Source: CBDAQR01 sp965199055 (GTDB taxonomy: Bacteria; Pseudomonadota; Gammaproteobacteria; Pseudomonadales; Halieaceae). From it: a stretch of 64,000 nucleotides of DNA. Made by a program: the position numbers and the translations under genes. Positions 15,563 through 24,269 of the stretch are shown piece by piece. Location: positions 62,001 to 126,000 of the forward strand of contig CBDAQR010000008.1 of the NCBI GenBank assembly GCA_965199055.1, in the 5' to 3' direction. Position 1 is the stretch's first letter; each line of letters begins with the position of its first letter. The notes beneath the pieces were generated by a model. The model was given only the letters and a program-made list of their open reading frames with translations, searched no databases and had not been told where the DNA came from.

Positions 15563-17720
15563 TTATCCTCCCTTCGAACTTGCGGAGGTTGACGGGATAA
15601 GCACTCTGCAGCGCCTGGCCGGTGATCTTGTCGTAACGCTGATGACCGGGGATCAGTTGTTGCACATTGGTGCCCTTTTCCTCGACCGGGCGGTCATCGG
15701 CGGGGTCGCCCCAGCCGTGAGCAATTCCCAAGGTGCCACTGCTCACATCGGCGCTGACCTCAAGGATTCCCTCCACCTGGCCGAAGCCGCTATCAATGAT
15801 CACGCATTCCCCATTCGCAAAGCCGTGCGCCTCAAGATCGACATCGGAAATGAGCACGGGGTTGTAGGGGCGCTTGCGTTCTGCCCTTGGCAAGTTGTGC
15901 CCGGTCGTGCAATACACCTCCGGCATACGGTAGGTAATGGCCCGGAAGGCGAAGTCTTCACCGTCGGCGTAGCCGCCGGCCAGAACCGGCTCAGCGCGCA
16001 CTTCGCGCAGCTCCGCCATTGCCTCGGGGTGCCCAACAGCAATCCGCTTATCGGCGTGGCCGATCATGTTCGGGATCACGCCGCCGACTTCCGTCTCGCG
16101 CGGGCCATAGAGCTTGCCACTCGGGTTTTCCTTCAGATCATCGAAGGGGGTACGCGAATTCGCGTTAAACGCCCGCATGATTTCCTCCGCCTCAGGTTTG
16201 CGATCCTCGGGCAAGCCAGGCACAAGGGGCCGAATGCCGAGTCGCTCGCCAACCTCCCAGAAAAAATCCCACTCTTCGATGGTGCCTTCCGGCGGCTCCA
16301 CCAACTTGTCGGTGTACTGCATAAAAGGTTGCGGATAAAACATATTCATCATGTGCGGAATATCATTGCGCTCAAAGGGATGCTTAACCGCCATCACGTA
16401 GTCGGCGTACTTCGCCGTCGCCGATTCGAATAAATCCAGGCACACCAATAGGTCGAGATCCTTAAGCGCCTCGACCGTGCGTTCACTATTCGCAAATACC
16501 AGTGCCGGGTTGCCGCCGTTAACGATCAAGGCCCGCACCTGCCCCTCACCGGGCGTGAGAATTTCGTCGGTCAGGGTATTGGTCGGCATCTCGTTGTAAC
16601 CGAAGAGACCTGAAATACCCTTGATGCCTCGGATGCGCGATTCCTCACCGCTAAAGGTCGGCAGTGGAATCGGGCCCATACCTTCCGGGAAGGGTTGTGA
16701 CATTGCGCCGGTAATGCGAGTCATACCGCCTCGGCGATCATAGCGACCGCAGACCGCATTGAGCGTCCAGGCCAGCTGAACACACAGGTTCTGATGGGCT
16801 GCCATGGTAAGGCCGGTGCCGGTTTGCACAGCGCCGGAGCTGGCGGTGGCAAACACCTTTGCACCTTCCACGATAGTGTCTTTTGGAACCGTCGTTCGTT
16901 GCTCCGCATAATCCAGATCGAAATCCGCTAGCGAGGCCTTCAGGTCTTCGAAACCGCTGCAATAGGCGTCTACATACTCGCGGTCATACCATTCGTTATC
17001 GATGATGACCTTGATCATGGCCGCCAGTAGGGTTGCATCCTCACCGGGCTTCACCTGCAAGTGCACCGTCGCCTTGCGCGCCACATCGCACTTGCGTGGA
17101 TCAACCACCACCAACTTCATGCCGCGCTTTAACGCTTGCTTCAAGCGGGTGGACGGATTGGACTGCGGCATAGTCCACAGGTGAGACACCGTGGGATTAG
17201 TCGCCACGTACATGGCCACATCGGAATTTTCCAGATCGGGCGAGCCAAAGGGCATGGGCGCGCCGAACATGCGACCGGTCGCAATCGACAATCCCGGCGA
17301 ATCGATGGTGTAAGAGGTATACATGGAGCGCGACCCCAGCGCCTCCAGCCATTTGCCTACAAACCAGGGGCCGCCTGCCGCGGTGCGATGACCGCCACAA
17401 CCTGAGTAGACCGCTACTGCGTGCGGACCATGCTCGGCGATAATCGCTTTCAGCTTCTCGCCGATTTCATCCAGCGCCTGCTGAGTGTCAATCGGTGCGA
17501 GACCCTCGTCGCTCCGTTTCTGGCAGGCCACCAGTCTCTCAGGGTGATTGATTCGGTCTACTTCGCTGCGACCTTTCGGACAGGTGTAGCCTTCGGAGAT
17601 TGGATTATCGTGGTCGCCGCGCACATCTACCACGCGGCCATCGGCCACATCGACCTCCAGACCACAAAAGACATGACAAAATCGGCAAAACGTCTTCTTT
17701 GTATCAACTGCCTGGTTCAT
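15549..17720 (-). CDS. Molybdopterin-dependent oxidoreductase, large catalytic subunit
   Basis: A 723-residue DMSO-reductase-superfamily protein. The N-terminus has a 4Fe-4S site, C12-x2-C15-x3-C19-x27-C47 followed by PKGR. Molybdopterin-binding regions follow: VVDPRKCDVARKATVHLQVKPGED, VQTGTGLTMAAHQNL and VNGGNPALVF. A C-terminal dinucleotide-binding domain contains TTGHNLPRAERKRPYNPV. There is no twin-arginine signal, so it is cytoplasmic. No electron-transfer or membrane subunit is encoded beside it. I chose ATG 17720 because TCTCCT (AGGAGA) lies 8 nt upstream. The family includes formate dehydrogenases and hydratase/transhydroxylase types; the substrate is not known. Confidence 0.88.
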   Translation of the reverse strand: MNQAVDTKKTFCRFCHVFCGLEVDVADGRVVDVRGDHDNPISEGYTCPKGRSEVDRINHPERLVACQKRSDEGLAPIDTQQALDEIGEKLKAIIAEHGPHAVAVYSGCGGHRTAAGGPWFVGKWLEALGSRSMYTSYTIDSPGLSIATGRMFGAPMPFGSPDLENSDVAMYVATNPTVSHLWTMPQSNPSTRLKQALKRGMKLVVVDPRKCDVARKATVHLQVKPGEDATLLAAMIKVIIDNEWYDREYVDAYCSGFEDLKASLADFDLDYAEQRTTVPKDTIVEGAKVFATASSGAVQTGTGLTMAAHQNLCVQLAWTLNAVCGRYDRRGGMTRITGAMSQPFPEGMGPIPLPTFSGEESRIRGIKGISGLFGYNEMPTNTLTDEILTPGEGQVRALIVNGGNPALVFANSERTVEALKDLDLLVCLDLFESATAKYADYVMAVKHPFERNDIPHMMNMFYPQPFMQYTDKLVEPPEGTIEEWDFFWEVGERLGIRPLVPGLPEDRKPEAEEIMRAFNANSRTPFDDLKENPSGKLYGPRETEVGGVIPNMIGHADKRIAVGHPEAMAELREVRAEPVLAGGYADGEDFAFRAITYRMPEVYCTTGHNLPRAERKRPYNPVLISDVDLEAHGFANGECVIIDSGFGQVEGILEVSADVSSGTLGIAHGWGDPADDRPVEEKGTNVQQLIPGHQRYDKITGQALQSAYPVNLRKFEGRIIARG

Positions 17721-17783
17721 TATTAGACTCTCCTGGGCAGGACTCATGGGCTTGTAGTGACGGGACACACTAGCAAACGCATC

Positions 17784-18290
17784 ATGCAAAAACAATCACT
17801 GCTGACTGTTATTTCGATTCTGTTTTTATCGGGCTGTGACCTGAGTGCGCCGCCCTGCCCGTTCAAGGGAGCTCCCGCTTTTGCACCCAGCGCGGGCTGC
17901 ATGGTGCTGGATGGCACATCAATGCTGGTGGTGGAGAACTTTGAGGGCAAACTCAGCCCTCCTGGCGGCATGAGTCGCGAACAGGAGCCGGCGCAGTGCA
18001 CTGCGTTCCGGGAGACCTGGGAGGAAACGGGCCTGGCGATAATGCCTCAGGAGCACCTGGCCACTTTCGATACCGGATTTCACGTCTATCGATGTGATTT
18101 ACATGCCGAATCCGGTGACATCAATCCGCCGCTGCGTTTGGAGGTGGAGCGCGCCTTCTATTTACCTTTGGAAGAATTCGAATCCCGCAATTGGCGTTTC
18201 CCGGGGCAGGATCAACAACTCATAGAGCTTGCCAGGGAGTTACTGAAGTCCGAAGACCGGCTCCAAAGCAAACCTGCTGACTCAACTTAA
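17784..18290 (+). CDS. Nudix hydrolase with lipoprotein signal
   Basis: About 168 residues from ATG 17784. The N-terminus LLTVISILFLSGCDLSAPP is a lipoprotein signal with LSGC lipobox and Asp at +2, which in E. coli would keep it on the inner membrane. The rest is a Nudix fold. The box G-x5-E-x7-RETWEETGL fits the consensus GX5EX7REUXEEXGU, with Thr in one hydrophobic position. Nudix enzymes hydrolyse nucleoside diphosphates linked to other groups, nearly always in the cytoplasm, so an exported one is odd. The substrate is unknown. It is divergent from the molybdoenzyme gene. Confidence 0.78.
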   Translation: MQKQSLLTVISILFLSGCDLSAPPCPFKGAPAFAPSAGCMVLDGTSMLVVENFEGKLSPPGGMSREQEPAQCTAFRETWEETGLAIMPQEHLATFDTGFHVYRCDLHAESGDINPPLRLEVERAFYLPLEEFESRNWRFPGQDQQLIELARELLKSEDRLQSKPADST

Positions 18291-18324
18291 GCGCAAGTTC
18301 CAATAGCGACACCGTATGCGTTGG

Positions 18325-19071
18325 CTAAGCACGCAGTCCCTGCCACAACAGCACGGCGCCCAGTACTACCAGAAAGAAACCGATGATGCCGTAGTAGGCT
18401 CTCGGTTCCGTGCGCTTCACCAGCCAATGGCCGATCATCACCCCAATGGGAGCGAGCGGCATCAACACCAGCGATAGCGTCAGATTGTGCAATATCAACT
18501 GGTCTAACCAGTAGTACGGAAACAACTTCACCGCATTGACCACAGCAAAAAATACTCCCGAGGTGCCGGCGTAAGTGAGCGGTGAAAGACCCCTGGGAAT
18601 TAGATACATTGCTGCGGGGGGCCCGCCCGCGTGGATACTGAAACTCGTAAATCCAGCGGTGGTGCCCAGCACACCGGCACGCCAGTAGCTATTCGGACTG
18701 GAAGCGCCGGGCGTATAGGCCAGCAGCGTTTGCAGTCCAAAAATCAGGGAGATCACCCCGATCATTAAGCGCATGTGCGACTCGTTAACCGACTCGGCCG
18801 TCAGATAGCCCAGGCCTATCCCCAACATGGCCGGCGGCAGCAGGAATCGTAATGCCGTGGCGTCGAATCGCCCCCAGTAGGTCCGCACGACAAGAATATC
18901 CATGACCACCAGGATGGGCAGCAGTATTGCAGCCGCCTGGGTCGGCGACATGACGAGCGCCATGATCGGCACCGACAATACGGCTACCGGCCCCGCAAAG
19001 CCCCCTTTCGCAATGCCATAGAGCATCACCCCCGGAATGGCTACGAGGTAAAACATCGGATCCGTTAACAT
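18325..19071 (-). CDS. TauE/SafE-family (TSUP) membrane exporter
   Basis: About 248 residues from ATG 19071, with about eight hydrophobic helices. The start GVMLYGIAKGGFAGPVAVLSVPIMALVM is the first TauE/SafE repeat. The second repeat begins near TTAGFTSFSIHAGGPPAAMYL. These carriers are linked with export of sulfite, sulfoacetate or other sulfur anions. It stands alone, divergent from the DUF3348 operon. A second member lies at 27376. The longer upstream frame to 19149 looks non-membrane and is probably not translated. Confidence 0.85.
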   Translation of the reverse strand: MLTDPMFYLVAIPGVMLYGIAKGGFAGPVAVLSVPIMALVMSPTQAAAILLPILVVMDILVVRTYWGRFDATALRFLLPPAMLGIGLGYLTAESVNESHMRLMIGVISLIFGLQTLLAYTPGASSPNSYWRAGVLGTTAGFTSFSIHAGGPPAAMYLIPRGLSPLTYAGTSGVFFAVVNAVKLFPYYWLDQLILHNLTLSLVLMPLAPIGVMIGHWLVKRTEPRAYYGIIGFFLVVLGAVLLWQGLRA

Positions 19072-19179
19072 GGCCGACTGGTTCCAGCTGTTGAATCTTG
19101 GGCCGGAATCCCCATAATGAGCGCCTGCTGAAAAGAAGGATTCTCGCACGCGACGCTTTGGTTGTCGTAGAGCTTTTTA

Positions 19180-19899
19180 ATGACCCAAGCCCTCGCGCAA
19201 GACCGTCTCACCCGTTCCGCACTGGTGCGGCAACTCGCTGAACTGACTAATCGCACGCATGGCTCGACTGGCGCGCGCCTGGACAATTGGCTGGGCGAGC
19301 GCGTCGACTTTAGTGACTCTGTGACGCTGGCCCGCGCGCACCTGCCCGCGGGCCATCACGACCATGACGAGCCCACACCGGCGGCGAGTAGTGTGAAGGA
19401 CGATTTTCTGGAAGTTCGCGCTACACTGCTGCGCAATCTGGAAAAGAGCTACAACCCCGGCGGGGAATACGTGCGAATCAAGCTCCCCGCTGCACCCGAG
19501 GTGATCTCCGGCCGCGAAGCGGAGGCCTTTGCCGTTTACCATCGGTTTTACAGCGCATGGCAACGGGAGATCGATTTTCGCGTTCAGGGCTTGCGTCAAC
19601 GCACAGCGTCAGCACTGGCTAGCACAGCGCCGGAATTGGCTCAGCTTGCAGCACTGGACGGCACAATCGCAGAGATCATCGCGCAGCATGGCCGCAAGTG
19701 CTTTTCGCACGCGCCGCTTCTGCTCGGTGAACGCTTTCTCGCGCTACACGACCCAGACCTGTTGGCGCCGAGCGAGTCTCCCCACAACATCATCTGCAGG
19801 GAAATGCGATCCCTGCTCCACGCTGAGATCGAGGCCCGGCTCCTGCCTGTATTGGGACTGGTCGAGGCACTGGACGAACACCTGGAACAAATATCATGA
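19180..19899 (+). CDS. DUF3348 family protein
   Basis: A 239-residue soluble protein, no signal or membrane segment. It is recognisable as DUF3348 from LVRQLAELT near the N-terminus, the LGERVDFSDSVTLARAH segment, an HHDHDEP stretch near residue 60 and the C-terminal LLLGERFLALHDPDLL ... IICREMRSLLHAEIEARLLPVLGLVEAL. The function of the family is unknown. It is the first gene of a four-gene operon and overlaps the next gene by ATGA. Its constant linkage with the membrane pair suggests a cytoplasmic partner of that complex. Confidence 0.82.
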   Translation: MTQALAQDRLTRSALVRQLAELTNRTHGSTGARLDNWLGERVDFSDSVTLARAHLPAGHHDHDEPTPAASSVKDDFLEVRATLLRNLEKSYNPGGEYVRIKLPAAPEVISGREAEAFAVYHRFYSAWQREIDFRVQGLRQRTASALASTAPELAQLAALDGTIAEIIAQHGRKCFSHAPLLLGERFLALHDPDLLAPSESPHNIICREMRSLLHAEIEARLLPVLGLVEALDEHLEQIS

Positions 19900-21542
19900 A
19901 TCGAGCCCTTTTTACCGCCGCATTCGCCCTCGGCGCCATCGCCATTGTATGGACTGCAAGCACGTTCCTGGGAGCCAGCTTCAATGCCGCGGCCCTCGCC
20001 ATAACACTGGTGATTGGCTGCGCCTATTTGATCGGAATCGCCGAACAATTGCAGTTCCGCCGTGCCACGGCGACCCTCGACAGTGCCATCGCCGCCTTAC
20101 CTGTACACACTGAAGACGCGCCGGAGCCGGAGAGTTGGCTGGCCACCCTGGAACAGGGTCTACGCAGTCCGGTGCGGGCCCGCATCGCCGGCAGGCCGGT
20201 CGCCCTACCCTCGCCGGTATTCACACCTTACCTGGTGGGCCTGCTGGTCATGCTCGGCCTGCTGGGTACGTTTGTCGGCATGGTTAACACCCTGCAAGGT
20301 GCCGTGACCGCCTTACAGGGAACTACGGAGCTGGAAGCGATTCGCAATGGGCTGGCGGCGCCTATTCAGGGATTGGGGGTTGCCTTCGGCACCTCGGTAG
20401 CCGGTATCGCAGCGTCAGCTATGTTGGGGTTGATTTCAACACTGTCGCGCCGCGAAAGACTTATGGCCAGTCGCCAGCTCGATGACGGCATCAGCCGGGT
20501 GTCTACGCAATACTCCCTCGAGCACAATCAAAACGAAGCCTACAAAGCGCTCCAGGCCCAGGCCGAAACCCTGCCTCAGGTTGCTGCACAACTCGAGACA
20601 TTGGCAACAAACCTGGAAAAATTGGGCGAGCAGATTGGCGAGAGATTGACCCAGACACAGCAGACGTTTCTCGACGAAACTCGATCCTCCTACTCGGAAC
20701 TCGCACAGTCGGTGGGTGCCTCGCTGAGGGACAGCACGACCGAGAGCAGTAAACTTGCCGCCGAAAACATTCAGCCTGTCGCCGAAACCATTCTATCGGC
20801 GCTCACTGACAGCGCCGCGGCAGCCCAGCAAGCACTTGCCTTACAGGTAGAGACGCAACTGCAGTCCGTCGGGCGTGACATTCAGAGCGGTATCGCTAGC
20901 ATGAGCGAAGAGCTAAAGGTCGCTGAAGCAGAGCGGCAGCAGCGTTTTGTCGAGTCTCAGGAAGCTATTGCAGAGAAGCTCGCCGATCAGTGGCAATCTT
21001 CCGCCGACTCGGCCGTAGCACTGCAATCGACGCTGGCGGAGAATCTAACCCAGCATGCCGAGCGGGATCAGGAATTGCGCGATCAGCGAACGCAACAGGC
21101 AGAGCAACTCTCCGCGGCCACCAGCGCACTCGAGCAATCGGCCGACAGGCAGCGTGATGCTGTCGAGCAACTGGTCGCTGCAGCGGCTGACATGCTGAAC
21201 AGCACCAGCAGTGCCTTTACTGAACACGTCTCCGGAGAAGCTTCGCGGCTATCAGAAGCCGCGGCAGAGTTCTCGACAGGAGCCACCGAACTGGCCAGTC
21301 TCGGCGACAGCTTCGGCGGCGCGGTAGAGAGCTACCAGCAGTCCTGCCAGGAATTGATCGAAAAACTGTCACAGGTCGAGAGCACGCTCGTAAACGCTGG
21401 GGAGCGCAGCGATGCCCAGATGGGCTACTACGTCGCGCAGGCTCGCGAGATTATTGATCAGAGCTTGCTCTCCCAGCAGGAACTGATCGAGCGCCTGCAA
21501 TCCACTGCGGATGACGAAGTCGCCGTTGCCGAGGCGAGCTAA
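19896..21542 (+). CDS. DUF802 protein: MotA/TolQ-like channel with long coiled-coil tail
   Basis: A 548-residue protein. Four membrane helices are predicted by eye at residues 5-25, 29-48, 111-134 and 153-182. Helix 3 has GLLGTFVGMVNTL, which resembles the GLFGTVWGIM motif of TolQ/ExbB. Helix 4 (GLGVAFGTSVAGIAASAMLGL) has the small-residue pattern of MotA/TolQ/ExbB. From about 200 to the end the chain is Gln/Ala/Glu-rich with heptads, a long cytoplasmic coiled coil recalling the ZorA tail of Zorya. This suggests a stator subunit of an ion-driven motor. DUF802 is recognised; the motor role is inferred. It overlaps both neighbours (ATGA and TAATG). Confidence 0.78.
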   Translation: MNRALFTAAFALGAIAIVWTASTFLGASFNAAALAITLVIGCAYLIGIAEQLQFRRATATLDSAIAALPVHTEDAPEPESWLATLEQGLRSPVRARIAGRPVALPSPVFTPYLVGLLVMLGLLGTFVGMVNTLQGAVTALQGTTELEAIRNGLAAPIQGLGVAFGTSVAGIAASAMLGLISTLSRRERLMASRQLDDGISRVSTQYSLEHNQNEAYKALQAQAETLPQVAAQLETLATNLEKLGEQIGERLTQTQQTFLDETRSSYSELAQSVGASLRDSTTESSKLAAENIQPVAETILSALTDSAAAAQQALALQVETQLQSVGRDIQSGIASMSEELKVAEAERQQRFVESQEAIAEKLADQWQSSADSAVALQSTLAENLTQHAERDQELRDQRTQQAEQLSAATSALEQSADRQRDAVEQLVAAAADMLNSTSSAFTEHVSGEASRLSEAAAEFSTGATELASLGDSFGGAVESYQQSCQELIEKLSQVESTLVNAGERSDAQMGYYVAQAREIIDQSLLSQQELIERLQSTADDEVAVAEAS

Positions 21543-22183
21543 TGCAGGAATTGGAATCCGATCTGCTGGATGAAACGCCGGTCTGGCCGATTTTTGGGGA
21601 CCTGCTGGCGGGAGTGCTGGGCGTATTCGTTCTGATCCTGGTGTGGCCACTCGGCTACCAGGTAGAGCTGACCGAGAGCCTGCGCGAAGAAGTGACTAAG
21701 CGCGAGCAAGAGCAACAACGGCGAGTGGTTTTAGAACAAGCTCTGGCCGGCCCGCTGGCCAGCGGCCGGGTTACCCTCGATGAGGGCCGTATCGGCATTA
21801 GCGGTAGTGTTCTATTTGCCATTAACTCCAGCGAGTTGCAGCCCGACGGCATGCAATTATTGGAATCGCTGGTGGATCCGCTCATCGTCTATCTGGGAGA
21901 ACGCGAAGAACTGCTGATGGTCAGCGGCTTCACCGATGATCTTCCCATTCAGCAGGGCAACTTTCACTACCACGACAACTGGGAACTCTCCGCCCAACGC
22001 GCGCTTACGGTGACCCGCGCGCTCGTCGATGCGGGAATGTCACCCGATCTGCTCTTTGCTGCTGCCTTTGGCGCTCAACAACCGGTAGCCAGTAACGCCG
22101 ATGCGCAGGGCCGGGCGCAGAACCGCCGGGTTGAAATTGCTCCGGTACCGCGCACAGAGCAGGGACAAGCTGATAGTGGCTGA
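21542..22183 (+). CDS. OmpA/MotB-like peptidoglycan-binding protein
   Basis: A 213-residue protein. A single N-terminal membrane helix (PVWPIFGDLLAGVLGVFVLILVW, residues 14-36) carries Asp20 in the place of the proton-binding Asp of MotB/ZorB/ExbD. A short coiled coil (40-70) follows. The OmpA domain has SGFTDDLPI, NWELSAQRALTVTRAL and RAQNRRVEIAP, the usual peptidoglycan-binding residues. Topology is MotB-like, with the C-terminus in the periplasm. It follows the DUF802 gene by 1-nt overlap and overlaps the DUF2894 gene by 8 nt. Probable stator partner of the DUF802 protein. Confidence 0.83.
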   Translation: MQELESDLLDETPVWPIFGDLLAGVLGVFVLILVWPLGYQVELTESLREEVTKREQEQQRRVVLEQALAGPLASGRVTLDEGRIGISGSVLFAINSSELQPDGMQLLESLVDPLIVYLGEREELLMVSGFTDDLPIQQGNFHYHDNWELSAQRALTVTRALVDAGMSPDLLFAAAFGAQQPVASNADAQGRAQNRRVEIAPVPRTEQGQADSG

Positions 22184-22553
22184 TTCCATCACCCAACAGC
22201 TGAAGCAACTGACCGAGCAATTGAACCGTCCGCGCACGATGAGCGATCAGGACGCCTTGAACAGTGATTTCCATCGGCAACTACAACTGCAGGCCCAGGA
22301 GCTGTTTCAACTGGATGGAAATGAACTGGCCTCCGCAAAGCGCGTGCGCCATAGCAGCACCAAGAAGACCGTGCAGCAGCGCATTGATTCTGCATTGGCG
22401 GCTGCACCTGAGAGCTCAGGCCCACTCAACTCGCCGCAGCTGGTACGCCGCAGCCTTGAACTGATGCAGGAAATCTCCCCTTCCTACCTGACCCGCTTTG
22501 TGTCATATATCGACACCCTGCAGTGGCTGGAGGAAGCGAGTGAGCAGCAATAG
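22176..22553 (+). CDS. DUF2894 family protein
   Basis: A 125-residue soluble, highly charged helical protein starting at GTG 22176 with a GCAGGGA box upstream (22159-22165). It contains QRIDSALAAAPESSGPLNSPQLVRRSLELMQEISPSYLTRFVSYIDTL, a segment I recognise as DUF2894. Function unknown. Translational overlap with the OmpA gene (8 nt) and with the racemase gene (14 nt) ties it to the motor-like operon. It is possibly a cytoplasmic adaptor on the DUF802 tail. Confidence 0.75.
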   Translation: MADSITQQLKQLTEQLNRPRTMSDQDALNSDFHRQLQLQAQELFQLDGNELASAKRVRHSSTKKTVQQRIDSALAAAPESSGPLNSPQLVRRSLELMQEISPSYLTRFVSYIDTLQWLEEASEQQ

Positions 22554-23247
22554 CGGTAAGATCGCCGGCATCATGGGTGGCCTGGGACCCGAGGCGACCG
22601 TCGACTTTATGGCCAAAATCGTGGCCACGACGCAAGCCACCCGCGACCAGGATCATATTCGTATGCTGGTGGACCACAATCCATCGGTGCCCAATCGACA
22701 CGATGCGATCGCTGGCAGAACCCCCAGCGTTGGCCCCCAACTCGCAGACATGGCGCGCGGACTCGAACAAGCGGGCGCCGACTTTCTGGTGATGGTCTGC
22801 AACACCGCACATGCTTACAGCGCGGATATTCGCGCGGCGGTGACTATACCATTCATCAACATTATCGATGTCACGGTCGAGGCACTCCCGGCGGCGGCGA
22901 AGCGCATCGGCGTCATGGCCGCCGATGGATGTCTGCACGCCAATCTCTACCAAGACGCGTTGCTGGCGTCTGGCTACGAGCCCGTACTGTGGAACGATGA
23001 CGAGCTAGAGCAGTTCATGGGATTGGTTTGGCGCATCAAGGCGGGTGAACGTGATCAAGACATCCGCGAAGGCGTTTCCAGGCTGGCAAACTCGCTGGCC
23101 TTCGACGGGGCTGAGGCACTAATTGCAGGATGCACAGAGATTCCGCTTTTCCTCGACGCCAACAGCGCGCCGCTCCCCCTGCTATCCTCTACCGATCTAC
23201 TGGTCGAGAAGACCATTGCGCTCGCTACCGGCACCGAGCCCATTTAA
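22540..23247 (+). CDS. Aspartate/glutamate racemase-family protein
   Basis: 235 residues from GTG 22540 behind GGAGGAAG. GIMGGLGPEATVDFMAKI is the family start. The two catalytic cysteines are Cys87 (MVCNTAHAY) and Cys198 (IAGCTEIPL). This is a PLP-independent racemase that inverts acidic or similar amino acids. The next gene is a PLP lyase acting on cysteine or cysteate, so the racemase may provide the right enantiomer. It overlaps the DUF2894 gene by 14 nt, but is likely only a translational neighbour. Confidence 0.9.
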   Translation: MSSNSGKIAGIMGGLGPEATVDFMAKIVATTQATRDQDHIRMLVDHNPSVPNRHDAIAGRTPSVGPQLADMARGLEQAGADFLVMVCNTAHAYSADIRAAVTIPFINIIDVTVEALPAAAKRIGVMAADGCLHANLYQDALLASGYEPVLWNDDELEQFMGLVWRIKAGERDQDIREGVSRLANSLAFDGAEALIAGCTEIPLFLDANSAPLPLLSSTDLLVEKTIALATGTEPI

Positions 23248-23273
23248 AGCGAACCCAGTTAAGGAGTACCCAC

Positions 23274-24269
23274 ATGTTATTAGCGCGGTTCCCTCGCGTC
23301 ACCCTGGCCCAACTGCCTACACCCCTCGAATACCTGCCTCGCTTAACTGAGCATCTGGGTGGCCCCAATATCTATGTAAAACGGGACGACTGCACTGGCT
23401 TGGCCAGCGGCGGCAACAAAACCCGCAAGCTGGAATTTCTGATGGCCGATGCAATTGCGCAGAGTGCAGACATCATCGTTACCCAGGGCGCAGTGCAATC
23501 GAATCATGCTCGACAGACGGCAGCGGCGGCCGCAAAACTCGGTCTGCGTTGCGAGCTGTTATTCGAGAACCGCATCATCGACCCGGATCGAGACTATCTG
23601 AATTCAGGAAACGTTTTCCTCGATCGCATCTTCGACGCCGCGATCCACCACCACCCCAAAGGCACAGACATGGACGCCGCTATGCAGACCCATGCAAAGG
23701 CGCTACGGGAGCAAGGATTAAAGCCCTATATCATCCCGGGCGGTGGATCGAATCCGGTCGGCGCGCTGGGCTATGTGAACTGCGCCCTGGAGATACTGCA
23801 CCAGGCGAACGAGCAGCATCTGCAGATTGATCACATCGTGCACGCCACCGGCAGTGCGGGCACACAAGCGGGACTGGTCACGGGATTACGCGCAACCCAC
23901 TCCGGAATACCGGTGCTGGGCATTGGCGTGAATGCCCCTCGCGATGCGCAGGAGCAGAAAGTATTTGATCTCGCACTCGCCACCGCCGAATACATCGGAG
24001 CCGCAGGCTGCGTCAGCCGAGAAGACGTGATCGCGAACTGTGACTATATTGGCGATGGTTACGGGATTCCCACCGAGGGTATGCGCAGCGCGCTTTTGCT
24101 GCTGGCACGACTGGAGGGCTTATTGTTCGATCCTGTATACAGCGGCAAAGGGCTGGCGGGAATGATAGATCTGATCAACCAGGGCCACTTCGGCAAGGAC
24201 GATAACATTGTTTTCATCCACACCGGCGGTAGCATGGGGCTGTTTGGTTATCTCGAGGAGCTGCTATGA
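23274..24269 (+). CDS. PLP lyase: L-cysteate sulfo-lyase / D-cysteine desulfhydrase type
   Basis: 331 residues from ATG 23274 with AAGGAG 7 nt upstream. It belongs to the ACC deaminase/D-cysteine desulfhydrase fold (PLP type II). KRDDCTGLASGGNKTRKLEF contains the PLP lysine Lys49. QSNHARQTAAAAAKLGL, the glycine loop HATGSAGTQAG and the end DPVYSGKGLAGMIDL complete it. The wording of these motifs, especially RDDCTGL and PGGGSNPVGALGYVNC, is as I remember for CuyA, which releases sulfite from L-cysteate; DcyD is the alternative. Nearby TauE/SafE exporters and a racemase support a sulfonate role. Confidence 0.82.
   Translation: MLLARFPRVTLAQLPTPLEYLPRLTEHLGGPNIYVKRDDCTGLASGGNKTRKLEFLMADAIAQSADIIVTQGAVQSNHARQTAAAAAKLGLRCELLFENRIIDPDRDYLNSGNVFLDRIFDAAIHHHPKGTDMDAAMQTHAKALREQGLKPYIIPGGGSNPVGALGYVNCALEILHQANEQHLQIDHIVHATGSAGTQAGLVTGLRATHSGIPVLGIGVNAPRDAQEQKVFDLALATAEYIGAAGCVSREDVIANCDYIGDGYGIPTEGMRSALLLLARLEGLLFDPVYSGKGLAGMIDLINQGHFGKDDNIVFIHTGGSMGLFGYLEELL

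Noticed and set aside
19180..22553. Calling the operon a Zorya defence system
   Set aside because: The layout of two stator-like proteins is shared, but no ZorC, ZorD or ZorE-like effector is present and the surroundings are metabolic, not a defence island.
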